IMG/VR virus record: IMGVR_UViG_3300030451_004937
Location: 1-36,498 of that record
Strand: one strand, 5' to 3'
From: a virus
DNA: 36,498 nt
Positions 1 to 6,646 of this stretch are shown piece after piece (position 1 is the stretch's first letter; every line of letters begins with the position of its first letter). The position numbers and the translations under genes are program-made. The notes beneath the pieces are model-generated. The model did not search any database. It was not told the DNA's origin and saw nothing but the letters and a program-made list of their open reading frames with translations.

Positions 1-102
1 ACAGATACTATTGACGGCTCTACAACTGATTACACGATGGATGTACAATATTCAGCCATCACACTAGTCAGTAATGGCTCTAACGGATGGGAGATTATCT
101 AA
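1..102 (+). CDS. 3' end of tail fibre gene (partial, second copy)
   Basis: The first 33 codons and the TAA stop at 100-102 encode the same C-terminal residues as the fibre gene ending at 36421 (ending SNGSNGWEII). The stop overlaps the next ATG as TAATG. If the window is circular, this is the same gene as the 887-residue fibre at the other end, seen again because of the terminal overlap. All three base differences from the right-hand copy are silent, so both copies are under protein-level constraint. Confidence 0.85.
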   Translation, partial: TDTIDGSTTDYTMDVQYSAITLVSNGSNGWEII

Positions 103-179
103 TGAGTCATAATCAAAGTAAAGTAAACAGCCAAGAACCGAATAGACAAGGCGTAACGAGTCAGGCACTAGGTGATTTA
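1..179. repeat. Left copy of the diverged terminal direct repeat (179 bp)
   Basis: Bases 1-179 align without gaps to 36320-36498. Nine bases differ (positions 15, 84, 99, 143, 146, 154, 158, 164, 170). Eight of the nine are synonymous in the two reading frames covered; position 154 changes Val to Ala. Six of the nine lie in the last 37 bases. The repeat spans the end of the tail-fibre gene and the start of the next gene. The simplest reading is that the window is a circular genome cut in the fibre region, with the two ends coming from slightly different strain variants. A real duplicated fibre cassette is the alternative. Confidence 0.9.
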
Positions 180-749
180 AGTAACGTCTCTAGCACTTCA
201 CCTACTGAAGGTTATTACCTTCAATATGACGATACGGCCAGCGAGTGGCAACCCAAAGTTGGCACAGCCGGCTCATCAACTTCAGCACAACATATTTTTT
301 TAGGTGAGGGTGCTAGTCAAACTTATCCTGAAACTTGGTCATCAGGTAACAATGTTTACTTTTATAGTAGTAGTGCTGTTAACAATATCGATGGTGCTTC
401 TTTGGCAAGCTCAGACACTTATAGTAATTGGTATGATGAGATCACCTTGCCCATTGGTACTTATTGGGCTTACTGTAGAGTAGAGGGTGACTTCTCTGCA
501 TCAAGCGGCCAATTTAAATATGTGTTTCAGTCTACTCCTACTGCTGGCGGTGCTACATCTACTCACGCGGCTTCTGGCTGGTCAGCATCGACAGCTAACA
601 CCGGGCAAAATCCTGACGTAGCACAAGCTTTATTTGAGTTAGATGCAGAGGCTGTCTTAGTTGTGAACATTCAGAACACAGCGAGCTTAGGCACAGCTGG
701 CACAAATCAGGGTCTCTATGGTTTCCTAACAATTGTGAAGGTTGGTTAA
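102..749 (+). CDS. Tail-fibre-associated protein with conserved N-terminal tag (215 aa)
   Basis: The start is ATG 102, coupled to the fibre stop; a start at 87 is possible but would read into the fibre end and is not supported by the homologous start at 36421. The first 30 or so residues (MSHNQSKVNSQEPNRQGVT and on to LGDLSNV) match the next gene closely, after which the two diverge. The LSDV-type stretch followed by a Trp resembles short repeats common in phage fibres, and the same motif occurs in the large fibre (NDLSDVTITAA). The rest is Ser/Gly/Thr-rich, as in beta-rich receptor-binding or tip domains. It is probably a virion protein at the fibre end or an adhesin. I recognise no enzyme motif. 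Confidence 0.7.
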   Translation: MSHNQSKVNSQEPNRQGVTSQALGDLSNVSSTSPTEGYYLQYDDTASEWQPKVGTAGSSTSAQHIFLGEGASQTYPETWSSGNNVYFYSSSAVNNIDGASLASSDTYSNWYDEITLPIGTYWAYCRVEGDFSASSGQFKYVFQSTPTAGGATSTHAASGWSASTANTGQNPDVAQALFELDAEAVLVVNIQNTASLGTAGTNQGLYGFLTIVKVG

Positions 750-750
750 T

Positions 751-1422
751 ATGAGCCACAACCAAAGAAAGTTAAACAGCCAGGAACCGAATAGGCAAGG
801 CGTAACGAATCAAGCATTAGCTGACTTATCTGATGTTACTGCTAGTTCACCAACAGCCAACCAAGTCCTAAGGTGGGTATCTTCAGCGTGGTTAGCCGCT
901 TCACCAGTAGCCCCAATATTCTCAGCTGGAGGCTATGCTGCAGGCTTCTCAAAATATACGGCTGGTACCGGGTCAAGTTATTCTAGCTCAGGTTCATTAG
1001 ATAGCTATAGAACTCACACCGCTGTGAATTGGTCAGAAGCTACGGCAGATGATAGCCGTTATCAACATGGAGGTGTGACGATCACAAGAGGCACACATGG
1101 CGGTGCTACACCAACACAAGTCCGATTTAGTAAGATTACTGTAGACGTTGGTAAATATATCTTGTTTGCTACTACACGTTCACCAATTTCATCATCATCA
1201 AATTACATTGAGTGGCAATGGTTGAACACGTCAACAGATGCAGCACTTGGACCCAAATGGCGTCAATACGGTTCTACGGTTGATGATGTTGGCTACGGCA
1301 TTGGCTACGTAGAATGTACTTCAGGCACAATCACATGTGATGTTAGGGTAACAGCTAACACCGGAGGAACCGACGCGGCGCGCGCTTATGGCGATATTCT
1401 AGCGGCTTTACAAATAGGATAA
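751..1422 (+). CDS. Paralogous tail-fibre-associated protein (223 aa)
   Basis: The chosen start is ATG 751, preceded by GAAGG, directly after the upstream stop at 749. Residues 1-30 (MSHNQRKLNSQEPNRQGVT and on to LADLSDV) repeat the tag of the upstream gene, then comes a fibre-type segment (SPTANQVLRW...SAWLAAS) and an unrelated C-terminal beta-rich domain. The shared tag with divergent ends suggests two alternative or co-assembled tip proteins docking to one partner, probably the large fibre. The homology to the upstream gene is seen directly; the role is inferred. Confidence 0.7.
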   Translation: MSHNQRKLNSQEPNRQGVTNQALADLSDVTASSPTANQVLRWVSSAWLAASPVAPIFSAGGYAAGFSKYTAGTGSSYSSSGSLDSYRTHTAVNWSEATADDSRYQHGGVTITRGTHGGATPTQVRFSKITVDVGKYILFATTRSPISSSSNYIEWQWLNTSTDAALGPKWRQYGSTVDDVGYGIGYVECTSGTITCDVRVTANTGGTDAARAYGDILAALQIG

Positions 1423-1427
1423 TAATC

Positions 1428-1775
1428 ATGATATTTTTTACAGTAGAAACTAATACAAGTTTTACAGTGGGTGAAGCCGTTGAAAAGTCAGGCTCCACTA
1501 TCGCTACTCATTCAACTGGTGATGTACTTGGTGTCGTTATGGCATCAAATGAAATCACAGAGAATACTCTTTATCAGATCAAAATTTACTCAGCCGGTGG
1601 GGGTGGTACTGACATGATCTTAGGTGCTGACTGGGATGGCTCACCTGGTCGATTTCAATTTATAAATGGGCGTATTCATCCAGTTAGTAGCGGTGGTGAT
1701 GGCTGGTTTTTACCAGAACTGCCACAAGCCACTAAAGTAGCAGGTGATATAGTCAAGGGTGCTATTTATGCTTAA
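1428..1775 (+). CDS. Small probable structural protein (115 aa)
   Basis: A Gly/Thr-rich protein with no Cys and no membrane segment, starting 5 bases after the paralogous fibre-associated gene. The N-terminal half (a GEAVEKSG...GDVLGVVMAS pattern) resembles small beta-barrel decoration or fibre-tip proteins in which a short domain of repeated strands is followed by a Gly-rich loop (GGGG at about residue 56). The context, between fibre proteins and the lysis-like membrane proteins, suggests a virion component. I do not recognise a family with confidence. Confidence 0.6.
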   Translation: MIFFTVETNTSFTVGEAVEKSGSTIATHSTGDVLGVVMASNEITENTLYQIKIYSAGGGGTDMILGADWDGSPGRFQFINGRIHPVSSGGDGWFLPELPQATKVAGDIVKGAIYA

Positions 1776-2118
1776 TTTAAACTTTCATCAGCTTATGTCT
1801 GATAAGTCTGTGATTGTAGTCGTTAGCTTAGTCATGGGCTTCTCTGTGATTATGTCAGCCTACGTTTTCGGTGTGTCTCAAGGCTTTGAAGATGGGCAAC
1901 TCAAAGCTAGTAAAGAGTGTGAACCGATTAAACTAGAGGTAGCTCAGCTAAAAGAAAAACTCATCAAGTCTAGAGCTGGTAATGTGGCTAAGTGTGCTCA
2001 ACAGTGTGCTAACAAAGCTCTATCATGTGATAGTATTTGCACTCAAAAGATTGAAGAGAGTCTTAAACTCTGCTCAGAGATTGCTTGCGGTGAAGCCGTT
2101 GAGGTTAAAGTTAAATGA
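1768..2118 (+). CDS. Single-pass membrane protein with Cys-rich coiled coil (116 aa; i-spanin-like?)
   Basis: The start is taken as ATG 1768, with AAGGG 8 bases upstream, overlapping the previous stop; a GTG at 1759 is less likely. After about 12 residues comes one hydrophobic helix (SVIVVVSLVMGFSVIMSAYV), then a charged, helix-prone tail with eight cysteines (KECEP, KCAQQCANKALSCDSICT, LCSEIAC). An N-terminal anchor with a periplasmic coiled coil and cysteines is the architecture of inner-membrane spanins, which act with an outer-membrane partner in lysis of Gram-negative hosts. The position right after the fibre genes and the ATGA overlap with another membrane protein fit a lysis role, but no sequence signature proves it. 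Confidence 0.55.
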   Translation: MLNLNFHQLMSDKSVIVVVSLVMGFSVIMSAYVFGVSQGFEDGQLKASKECEPIKLEVAQLKEKLIKSRAGNVAKCAQQCANKALSCDSICTQKIEESLKLCSEIACGEAVEVKVK

Positions 2119-2552
2119 TCTGGCTACTACCTTTTCTAATACCCTGGTCATCAGATTCTTACACCATTGACATGGGTAGTAGTAGGCCGGTGGTAGGTTT
2201 TCCAATCGAGCTTACAGAGCGACCAAATGAGCGTATGATGATGATGAGCGTGGGTGATTTTATACGTGCTAAACAAAAGATTGAAGGTTCTCCTGACTTT
2301 TGTAGATCAGCCATCGACTCAGCCGTTGGTGAGTGTGAGCGCGGCTCGATTGAAGCACAAAGAGAAGCTTTAGCAGATGCTGAGACAACCAAAGTAAATC
2401 AAGAGGCTCTAATTAAAACTCTACAATCCCAGCTTACTGATACTCAGATAGAGCTATCAACTAGTCAAGAAAGTACTAAGGTGTGGCAGTGGGTAAGCGT
2501 GGGAGTAGGTGCAGCGGCTTTAAGCACTACTGCTATCTTGATTTTTAAGTGA
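2115..2552 (+). CDS. Membrane protein with N-terminal hydrophobic segment and C-terminal anchor (145 aa)
   Basis: It starts with ATGA overlapping the stop of the preceding membrane protein, so the two are probably translationally coupled. The N-terminus (MIWLLPFLIPW) looks like a short signal or anchor. There is no lipobox cysteine after it, so it is not a standard outer-membrane spanin. Residues about 75-120 form a likely coiled coil (LADAETTKVNQEALIKTLQSQL region) and the last 20 residues are a second membrane helix (SVGVGAAALSTTAILIFK). It may be the partner of the upstream protein in host lysis or envelope work. The 3' end overlaps the convergent annealing-protein gene by 33 bases. Confidence 0.55.
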   Translation: MIWLLPFLIPWSSDSYTIDMGSSRPVVGFPIELTERPNERMMMMSVGDFIRAKQKIEGSPDFCRSAIDSAVGECERGSIEAQREALADAETTKVNQEALIKTLQSQLTDTQIELSTSQESTKVWQWVSVGVGAAALSTTAILIFK

Positions 2553-3635
2553 ACATACAAAGTCATAAGCACCCCACTCATCTGGGTGCATAGTACCGAG
2601 TATTGAGAGTGCTTTCTTTTGTGCTTCTCTATCTAGCTCATGGGCCGCTTTAAGCGTTTCGTGCCAAGCCCCATGTTGGAATAGATGCCCATACTTTCTA
2701 GGCTGGTTGCCTTTTAACAGTGGATAGTCCTTTTCAACCTCTGCTCTCATCTTCTGAATCTCGTTATGTTTTGCGCTCCACCAGGTGGGATCATGGGGGA
2801 TTGTTCTGGTGGCCCGGCTCATGACATAGCGATAAAAGAAAAACTCTCTATGCTGTGGTGACATGAGCTTAACTGGTGTCGATGAGCATCGTTGAACACA
2901 ATCGACAATCTCTTCCAAGTCAATACCAGTAGACTCTAGAGCGGCTTGCCATCCCTCCATAGTATCAAAGTTATGTAGCCTATTTGGTTCTGGTTTCATC
3001 ATTGGAGGCTGTGATTGTTGTTGTGCATGGTGTTGGTTTTGGTGTGGCTGTGGAGCTGGTGGCTGTGATGTGTGTAACTCCTCACCAAGACTATGAGCTG
3101 ATAACATAGCTCTCTCATGGTCGTTCATCTGAGTGTTATCTGCAATCTCATCGGGTGAGTAAATGCCACTAACGGCATCCGGGAAAGTTGCTCTCAGAGC
3201 CATTGTAAGGCATCGAGCTCTTAACATCTGCTTAGGCATCTGAGTCCAGTTGCGGTTACGAGTTAACCCTTGTTGTTTAGCCATCTCGATGGTGAAAGTG
3301 AATGTATGCACAATATCAGCCGGCTCATCATTGCGTGCCATGATCATTGTACATTTAGTTTCATCCCATTCAGTTATTTGCATATATCGCATTAGGCCAG
3401 AACGTCGACAAATACCAGCCATCGCGTCAGCGTTAAGAGTGGGCTTACCCTTCAGACAGTAGCCTTGACTCATGCAAAGCCCCATATCACCATTGAAGTG
3501 GTGACCATGTGCAGCATGAATGAGTAACAAGTTTTGTGGGTTGGCTGGTTCGAGTACTTGAGCCATATTCATGGCCTCTTGTACGTCCTTAGGGGTCCAA
3601 ATTGATTTAGGTACTGGTTTATAAATAGCGTTCAT
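2520..3635 (-). CDS. RecT-family single-strand annealing protein (371 aa)
   Basis: RecT-type proteins anneal complementary single strands in phage recombination and concatemer formation. The core is in residues 1-180. The diagnostic stretch is NW..MPKQMLRARCLTMALR.TFPD..SGIYSPDEIAD, which matches the conserved RecT pattern of a Trp, an Arg-rich helix, a phenylalanine-proline turn and a Tyr-x-x-Asp-Glu end. Residues about 190-220 are a Pro/Gln/His-rich flexible linker, followed by a separate C-terminal domain of about 150 residues that I do not recognise. No partner exonuclease of the RecE or lambda-exo type lies beside it. It is the last gene of the leftward operon. The start ATG has AAAGAGAG upstream. 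Confidence 0.8.
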   Translation of the reverse strand: MNAIYKPVPKSIWTPKDVQEAMNMAQVLEPANPQNLLLIHAAHGHHFNGDMGLCMSQGYCLKGKPTLNADAMAGICRRSGLMRYMQITEWDETKCTMIMARNDEPADIVHTFTFTIEMAKQQGLTRNRNWTQMPKQMLRARCLTMALRATFPDAVSGIYSPDEIADNTQMNDHERAMLSAHSLGEELHTSQPPAPQPHQNQHHAQQQSQPPMMKPEPNRLHNFDTMEGWQAALESTGIDLEEIVDCVQRCSSTPVKLMSPQHREFFFYRYVMSRATRTIPHDPTWWSAKHNEIQKMRAEVEKDYPLLKGNQPRKYGHLFQHGAWHETLKAAHELDREAQKKALSILGTMHPDEWGAYDFVCSLKNQDSSSA

Positions 3636-3652
3636 AGTAAGTCTCTCTTTTA

Positions 3653-3943
3653 TTAGTGAGCTGGAAACATTGGAATAGTAGATTGAGCTTGATCGATAAG
3701 CTCTTGATGATCGTCATTGCGATGACACCATGATAAAGCTGATCTGTAAGTGTAACCATGCCCCATCAACACACGTGATTGATATGGTGATAGACGGTCC
3801 TTGATTTGAATTGCACACTCACGCGCATCATCAACAGGAGCACAGTTAGCAGCATAAGCGATAATCGAGCCAAAGAAGGCTATGTAGCATAAAGCCCAGA
3901 GGGTCAATAGTTGTTTATTAGTTAGATTCTCAGTCATTGTCAT
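3653..3943 (-). CDS. Small single-pass membrane protein (96 aa)
   Basis: It contains one clear hydrophobic helix at residues about 13-32 (LLTLWALCYIAFFGSIIAYA) ending in a small-residue, signal-like junction (YAANC), followed by a soluble tail with four Cys in all. It may be an inner-membrane or exported protein. The start could be ATG 3943 or the ATG two codons later (3937); the AGGAG upstream is better spaced for the second. The gene overlaps the upstream HTH gene by 14 bases, so the leftward genes form one transcript. Function unknown. Confidence 0.6.
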   Translation of the reverse strand: MTMTENLTNKQLLTLWALCYIAFFGSIIAYAANCAPVDDARECAIQIKDRLSPYQSRVLMGHGYTYRSALSWCHRNDDHQELIDQAQSTIPMFPAH

Positions 3944-4358
3944 TATCTCCTAGTTCAATTAAATAGCGGTTATGTACACAGTGGACACCATCAACACTCA
4001 CACAGTTATGTAGAGCCTGAATGAAGTCTATGTCATCTGCATAAAGCTCATGTAGTTCTTTAGATGTGTATGTATTAACAGAGCGATTCCGACCGTTGAC
4101 GCGGTCAGTAACCACAAAGCAAACCTCATCACATACATTCTTAAGGTTAGGGTTTAGGTTAGGGTTGAAATCATTTGGCTCAAATACATCGTACTCGGTC
4201 CATGCATTGGCATAGCGTGAGAGGTTAACGGCAAGTTTTTTACTACAGTTAACCTTTCCGGCCAAGATACGGCATAGGTAAGCCTCATTAGTATCAGCTG
4301 ATAAGGCTAGTCTTCTGTGTCCTATTCGCTTTATAAGTTCTATTTTGCAATCAATCAT
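3930..4358 (-). CDS. Cro-like helix-turn-helix regulator (142 aa)
   Basis: The start ATG 4358 is chosen because AAAGGA (4366-4371) sits 7 bases upstream; an upstream in-frame GTG at 4382 would overlap the operator dyad. Residues about 8-47 read as a small HTH: IELIKRIGHRRLALSADTNE followed by AYLCRILAGK and a short basic helix, in the style of Cro proteins. A C-terminal region of about 95 residues is unrelated to any repressor dimer domain I know and includes a duplicated NPNL. It is the first gene of the leftward operon, facing the replication operon, so it probably represses one or both divergent promoters through the GTCAA-N6-TTGAC dyads. Confidence 0.6.
   Translation of the reverse strand: MIDCKIELIKRIGHRRLALSADTNEAYLCRILAGKVNCSKKLAVNLSRYANAWTEYDVFEPNDFNPNLNPNLKNVCDEVCFVVTDRVNGRNRSVNTYTSKELHELYADDIDFIQALHNCVSVDGVHCVHNRYLIELGDNDND
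4145..4166. repeat. Imperfect tandem duplication GGTTAGGGTTTA
   Basis: GGTTAGGGTTTA at 4145-4156 is followed at once by GGTTAGGGTT at 4157-4166. On the minus strand it encodes the NPNLNPNL stretch of the HTH protein. It is a short in-frame duplication. It resembles a telomere repeat by chance only. Confidence 0.75.
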
Positions 4359-4370
4359 TGTGATTTCCTT

Positions 4371-4388
4371 TGTCAAACTCACTTGACA
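4371..4388. promoter_or_regulatory. Operator-like dyad O1
   Basis: TGTCAA (4371-4376) and TTGACA (4383-4388) are perfect inverted repeats around a 6-base spacer. The dyad lies 13 bases upstream of the HTH start codon and overlaps its Shine-Dalgarno, where a bound repressor could block the leftward transcript. A leftward promoter is plausible (TTGACC on the minus strand at 4418-4413 with TTAAAT at 4393-4388, spacer 19), but weak. The binding protein is inferred to be the adjacent Cro-like product. Confidence 0.6.
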
Positions 4389-4424
4389 TTTAATGACATA
4401 TGATGAACACTAGGTCAACAGAAA

Positions 4425-4442
4425 AGTCAAACTTTATTGACA
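4425..4442. promoter_or_regulatory. Operator-like dyad O2
   Basis: AGTCAA (4425-4430) and TTGACA (4437-4442) repeat the O1 pattern with the same 6-base spacer: GTCAA-N6-TTGAC. The centres of O1 and O2 are 54 bases apart, near five helical turns. A further half-site GTCAA lies between them at 4414-4418. O2 sits just before the Shine-Dalgarno (AAAGGA, 4443-4448) of the replication initiator and could gate its expression. Confidence 0.6.
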
Positions 4443-4454
4443 AAAGGACAAAGC

Positions 4455-5309
4455 ATGATTGAAAAGGATTTGAGACGCTTAGTATATAAGCTCGACCTTA
4501 AACATTCTACCAAGTTCACACTCTTAGGTATTATACAGCGTGTAAACTGGGAGTCTTGGAGTGGGCCTGTATCTGTTCAAGACATATGTAATGACATGAG
4601 CTTAAAGAGTCGTACAGTATCAAGAGGATTAGCTGAGCTTGCTAAGCTCAATATCATCACTCGACACGCTACACTTAGAGCAACACCAGAAGGTAAACAG
4701 TATCACCACCGAGCTATTAACCAGATCAATATATCAGTGATTATTCAAATGGTTGATGTTGACACTAAAGCTCTACCCCATGTCACTGCTGACAGTACCC
4801 CTAAAGCTCTACCCCATGTCACTGCTGACAGTACCCCTAAAGCTCTACCCCATGTCACTGTTGACAGTACACCTTCTGTCAGTGATGACATAGTGCTAAG
4901 CCTACCCCCTGTCACTCTTGACAGTACCCCCTATGTCACTCTTGACAGTACCCCTTCTGTCACTGCTGACAGTACCCCCTATGTCACTCTTGACAGTACC
5001 CCTTCTGTCAAATTGGCAGACATTACAACTAAGGAGATAACAACTAAGGAAACAATAAAGGAAAACAATAATAATACAGCTGAGATTGATCTTAGTAAAA
5101 TTAAGTCAGCAGATGAGCTGGGACTGTCTGAGAGAGAGAGAGCAGTAGTCATCTCATCGCGCCTAGAGGGTCTATCAGAGACTTTCTTAATCAAAGCAAT
5201 ATTAGACGCGCGAAAAAGTAACGGGGGCTCAAAGCTACAATACAGAAGAGATCAAGAAAAAAGATCCACCCGTTCAGAGTCAACTTGCAATCCATACAAA
5301 CTATATTAA
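4455..5309 (+). CDS. Replication initiator, winged-helix, with internal origin (284 aa)
   Basis: The start ATG 4455 has AAAGGA 6 bases upstream. Residues 1-95 are a winged-helix domain (DICNDMSLKSRTVSRGLAEL, then a wing with RHATLRATPEG), in the style of lambda O and RepA-type initiators and primosomal phage proteins. Residues about 109-188 are an in-frame peptide repeat (VTADSTP, VTLDSTP) encoded by DNA iterons. An Asn-rich stretch and a short C-terminal helical domain follow, which may contact the helicase loader encoded next. Having the origin inside the initiator gene, with the loader downstream, is exactly the lambda O/P arrangement. The initiator role rests on this architecture, not on sequence identity. 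Confidence 0.75.
   Translation: MIEKDLRRLVYKLDLKHSTKFTLLGIIQRVNWESWSGPVSVQDICNDMSLKSRTVSRGLAELAKLNIITRHATLRATPEGKQYHHRAINQINISVIIQMVDVDTKALPHVTADSTPKALPHVTADSTPKALPHVTVDSTPSVSDDIVLSLPPVTLDSTPYVTLDSTPSVTADSTPYVTLDSTPSVKLADITTKEITTKETIKENNNNTAEIDLSKIKSADELGLSERERAVVISSRLEGLSETFLIKAILDARKSNGGSKLQYRRDQEKRSTRSESTCNPYKLY
4781..5019 (+). repeat. Iteron array, probable replication origin
   Basis: The unit begins TGTCACTCTTGACA or TGTCACTGCTGACA and continues GTACCCC. Full copies start at 4781, 4817, 4853, 4910, 4934, 4958 and 4982; degenerate copies start at 4877 and 5006. Starts are 24, 33 or 36 bases apart, always a multiple of three, so the gene stays in frame. Each unit has an inverted TGTCA/TGACA with 4 bases between. 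An AT-rich stretch (about 5025-5105, with AACAATAATAATACAG) follows directly and could be the unwinding element. By analogy with lambda ori this is an initiator-bound origin. It could also be an autoregulatory site. Confidence 0.75.
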
Positions 5310-5321
5310 AGGAGAGAATCT

Positions 5322-6266
5322 ATGCCACATGGATTTACTAAACTAGGTGATTCAGAAGCAATCACTAGACTACAGAATCAAGTAAGACAATTTAAGGCCT
5401 CTTGGCAACTCAGAGAGAAACCAATAGCAGACACGCAAACCAGAACATTACTAGACTATAGTCATCTGAACGGGCAGAATCTAGAAGATAATGGCATGGT
5501 AGAGCGCAAAGCACCACGCTTTACAGTTACCTTGCCTAATTATTGTGGTAGATGTGATGATGGCTTTCTAAGAGTAGATCGTACTACTACAAGGATGTGT
5601 CCTTACTGTGAGATACCACGTAGACGAATCAAAGCACTAAATAAACTGAATTTACCGGCTGGCGCTGTGGATATGCATCTAGACAAGTATGAGTGGGATA
5701 ATCCACTACAAGAGCAAGTCATTAACCAGCTCATAGCCCACATGATAAACCCAGAAGACAATCAAGGGCCTGGTGCTTTCATGTATGGGCAACCTGGTAA
5801 TGGTAAAAGCTCCATACTCTATGCTGTGGCTAGATGGGCTTGTTTGGCTGGTCATCGCGTCATCTACTCTACTCATGATAAGTTACTAGAAGACATTAAA
5901 GACAACTATGATTCTAAGCGACATAAAGACCCGGTAGAATATTGGCTGTTTGGGTATGGCAATAAGAGAAGGACCATACTACTACTCGATGAGATAGGCG
6001 GTAGAGGTGGATCAGGCAGTAAGTCAGCTTGGATGGTGTCAAGGACCAATGAAATCATCGGTAAGATACATGATTACTGGCAAGGTGGCCAACTCTGTGT
6101 ATTGATGACAACTAATATTCACCCTCAGCAACTATTCTCAACTCTACTCAATCCAGCTAGTGAGGATCGTTTACTTCAGATGCTGACACCCATTCAGATG
6201 GTAGGCCAAAGCAGGCGCACCGGGTCAAATCGTGCAGCACTCAGAGCTAAGTGGGGTTTGAGATGA
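5322..6266 (+). CDS. DnaC/IstB-like AAA+ helicase loader with zinc finger (314 aa)
   Basis: Residues 75-96 form a zinc-finger pattern (CGRC ... CPYC). The AAA+ core follows: Walker A GQPGNGKS at 156-163, Walker B ILLLDEIG ending at about 226, a sensor Thr-Thr-Asn (MTTNIHP) and a likely arginine finger (SEDRL). This is the layout of DnaC/DnaI-type ATPases that place the replicative helicase at an origin. The phage has no helicase or polymerase of its own, so the partner would be host DnaB. It follows the initiator with a 12-base gap and an AAAGGAGAG ribosome site. Confidence 0.85.
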   Translation: MPHGFTKLGDSEAITRLQNQVRQFKASWQLREKPIADTQTRTLLDYSHLNGQNLEDNGMVERKAPRFTVTLPNYCGRCDDGFLRVDRTTTRMCPYCEIPRRRIKALNKLNLPAGAVDMHLDKYEWDNPLQEQVINQLIAHMINPEDNQGPGAFMYGQPGNGKSSILYAVARWACLAGHRVIYSTHDKLLEDIKDNYDSKRHKDPVEYWLFGYGNKRRTILLLDEIGGRGGSGSKSAWMVSRTNEIIGKIHDYWQGGQLCVLMTTNIHPQQLFSTLLNPASEDRLLQMLTPIQMVGQSRRTGSNRAALRAKWGLR

Positions 6267-6550
6267 TTGACGGGCCATATTATTATATGAGCGAAGAGAC
6301 TAACTATGAAGTGTTTGTAGTCGACTCTAAAGAGACAATCAAAGTTATTTCATCACCATTTTTAGAGGGTTCTGGGCAATGGATATGGCAAGTTACAACC
6401 GGTGATGCAATAGTACACAGCTCTGATTATAGTGAGCAGACAAGCTTTAGAACTCACTATCTAAGCCTCTATTATCAAGCTGTATTAACTACATTCAGAC
6501 TTAGAGAGAATGGTTCAGTACCTAGAATTGTTGTGTACATCTGCTTGTGA
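6263..6550 (+). CDS. Small protein of unknown function (95 aa)
   Basis: The start ATG 6263 overlaps the loader stop (ATGA); a GTG at 6251 is less likely. The product is acidic and aromatic-rich at the N-terminus (MIDGPYYYMSEETNYEVF) with a Trp-containing central strand region (GQWIWQVTTGDAI). There is no membrane segment and no known motif. It is the last gene of the replication operon, directly before a strong terminator, so it is co-expressed with the initiator and loader. Confidence 0.5.
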   Translation: MIDGPYYYMSEETNYEVFVVDSKETIKVISSPFLEGSGQWIWQVTTGDAIVHSSDYSEQTSFRTHYLSLYYQAVLTTFRLRENGSVPRIVVYICL

Positions 6551-6601
6551 ATTGACTATTACTTATGTGTTCAAGTAAGTCTCACTCCCCTTGAGAATTG
6601 C

Positions 6602-6646
6602 TAAAAGCCAGTAGTTTCTTATGAGTTCTACTGGCTTTTATTTTTT
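6602..6646 (+). terminator. Strong intrinsic terminator of the replication operon
   Basis: TAAAAGCCAGTAG (6602-6614) pairs perfectly with CTACTGGCTTTTA (6628-6640), a 13-bp stem with a 13-base loop, followed by TTTTTT (6641-6646). It lies 51 bases past the stop of the last replication gene. The stem is symmetric with A-tract and T-tract on either side, so it may also work leftward, but no leftward gene is near. Confidence 0.9.

Noticed and set aside
2569-2589. Hairpin GCACCC/GGGTGC near the convergent gene ends
   Set aside because: No T-run follows on the + strand and it lies inside the annealing-protein gene; not supported as a terminator.
3054-3061. GCTGGTGG Chi-like octamers here and at a few other sites
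   Set aside because: Chi is species-specific, the host is unknown and the few copies fit chance with the local Gly/Ala codon use.
4145-4166. Telomere-like TTAGGGTTTAGG
   Set aside because: Only two short units, within a coding sequence (NPNL repeat); no sign of linear telomere ends.
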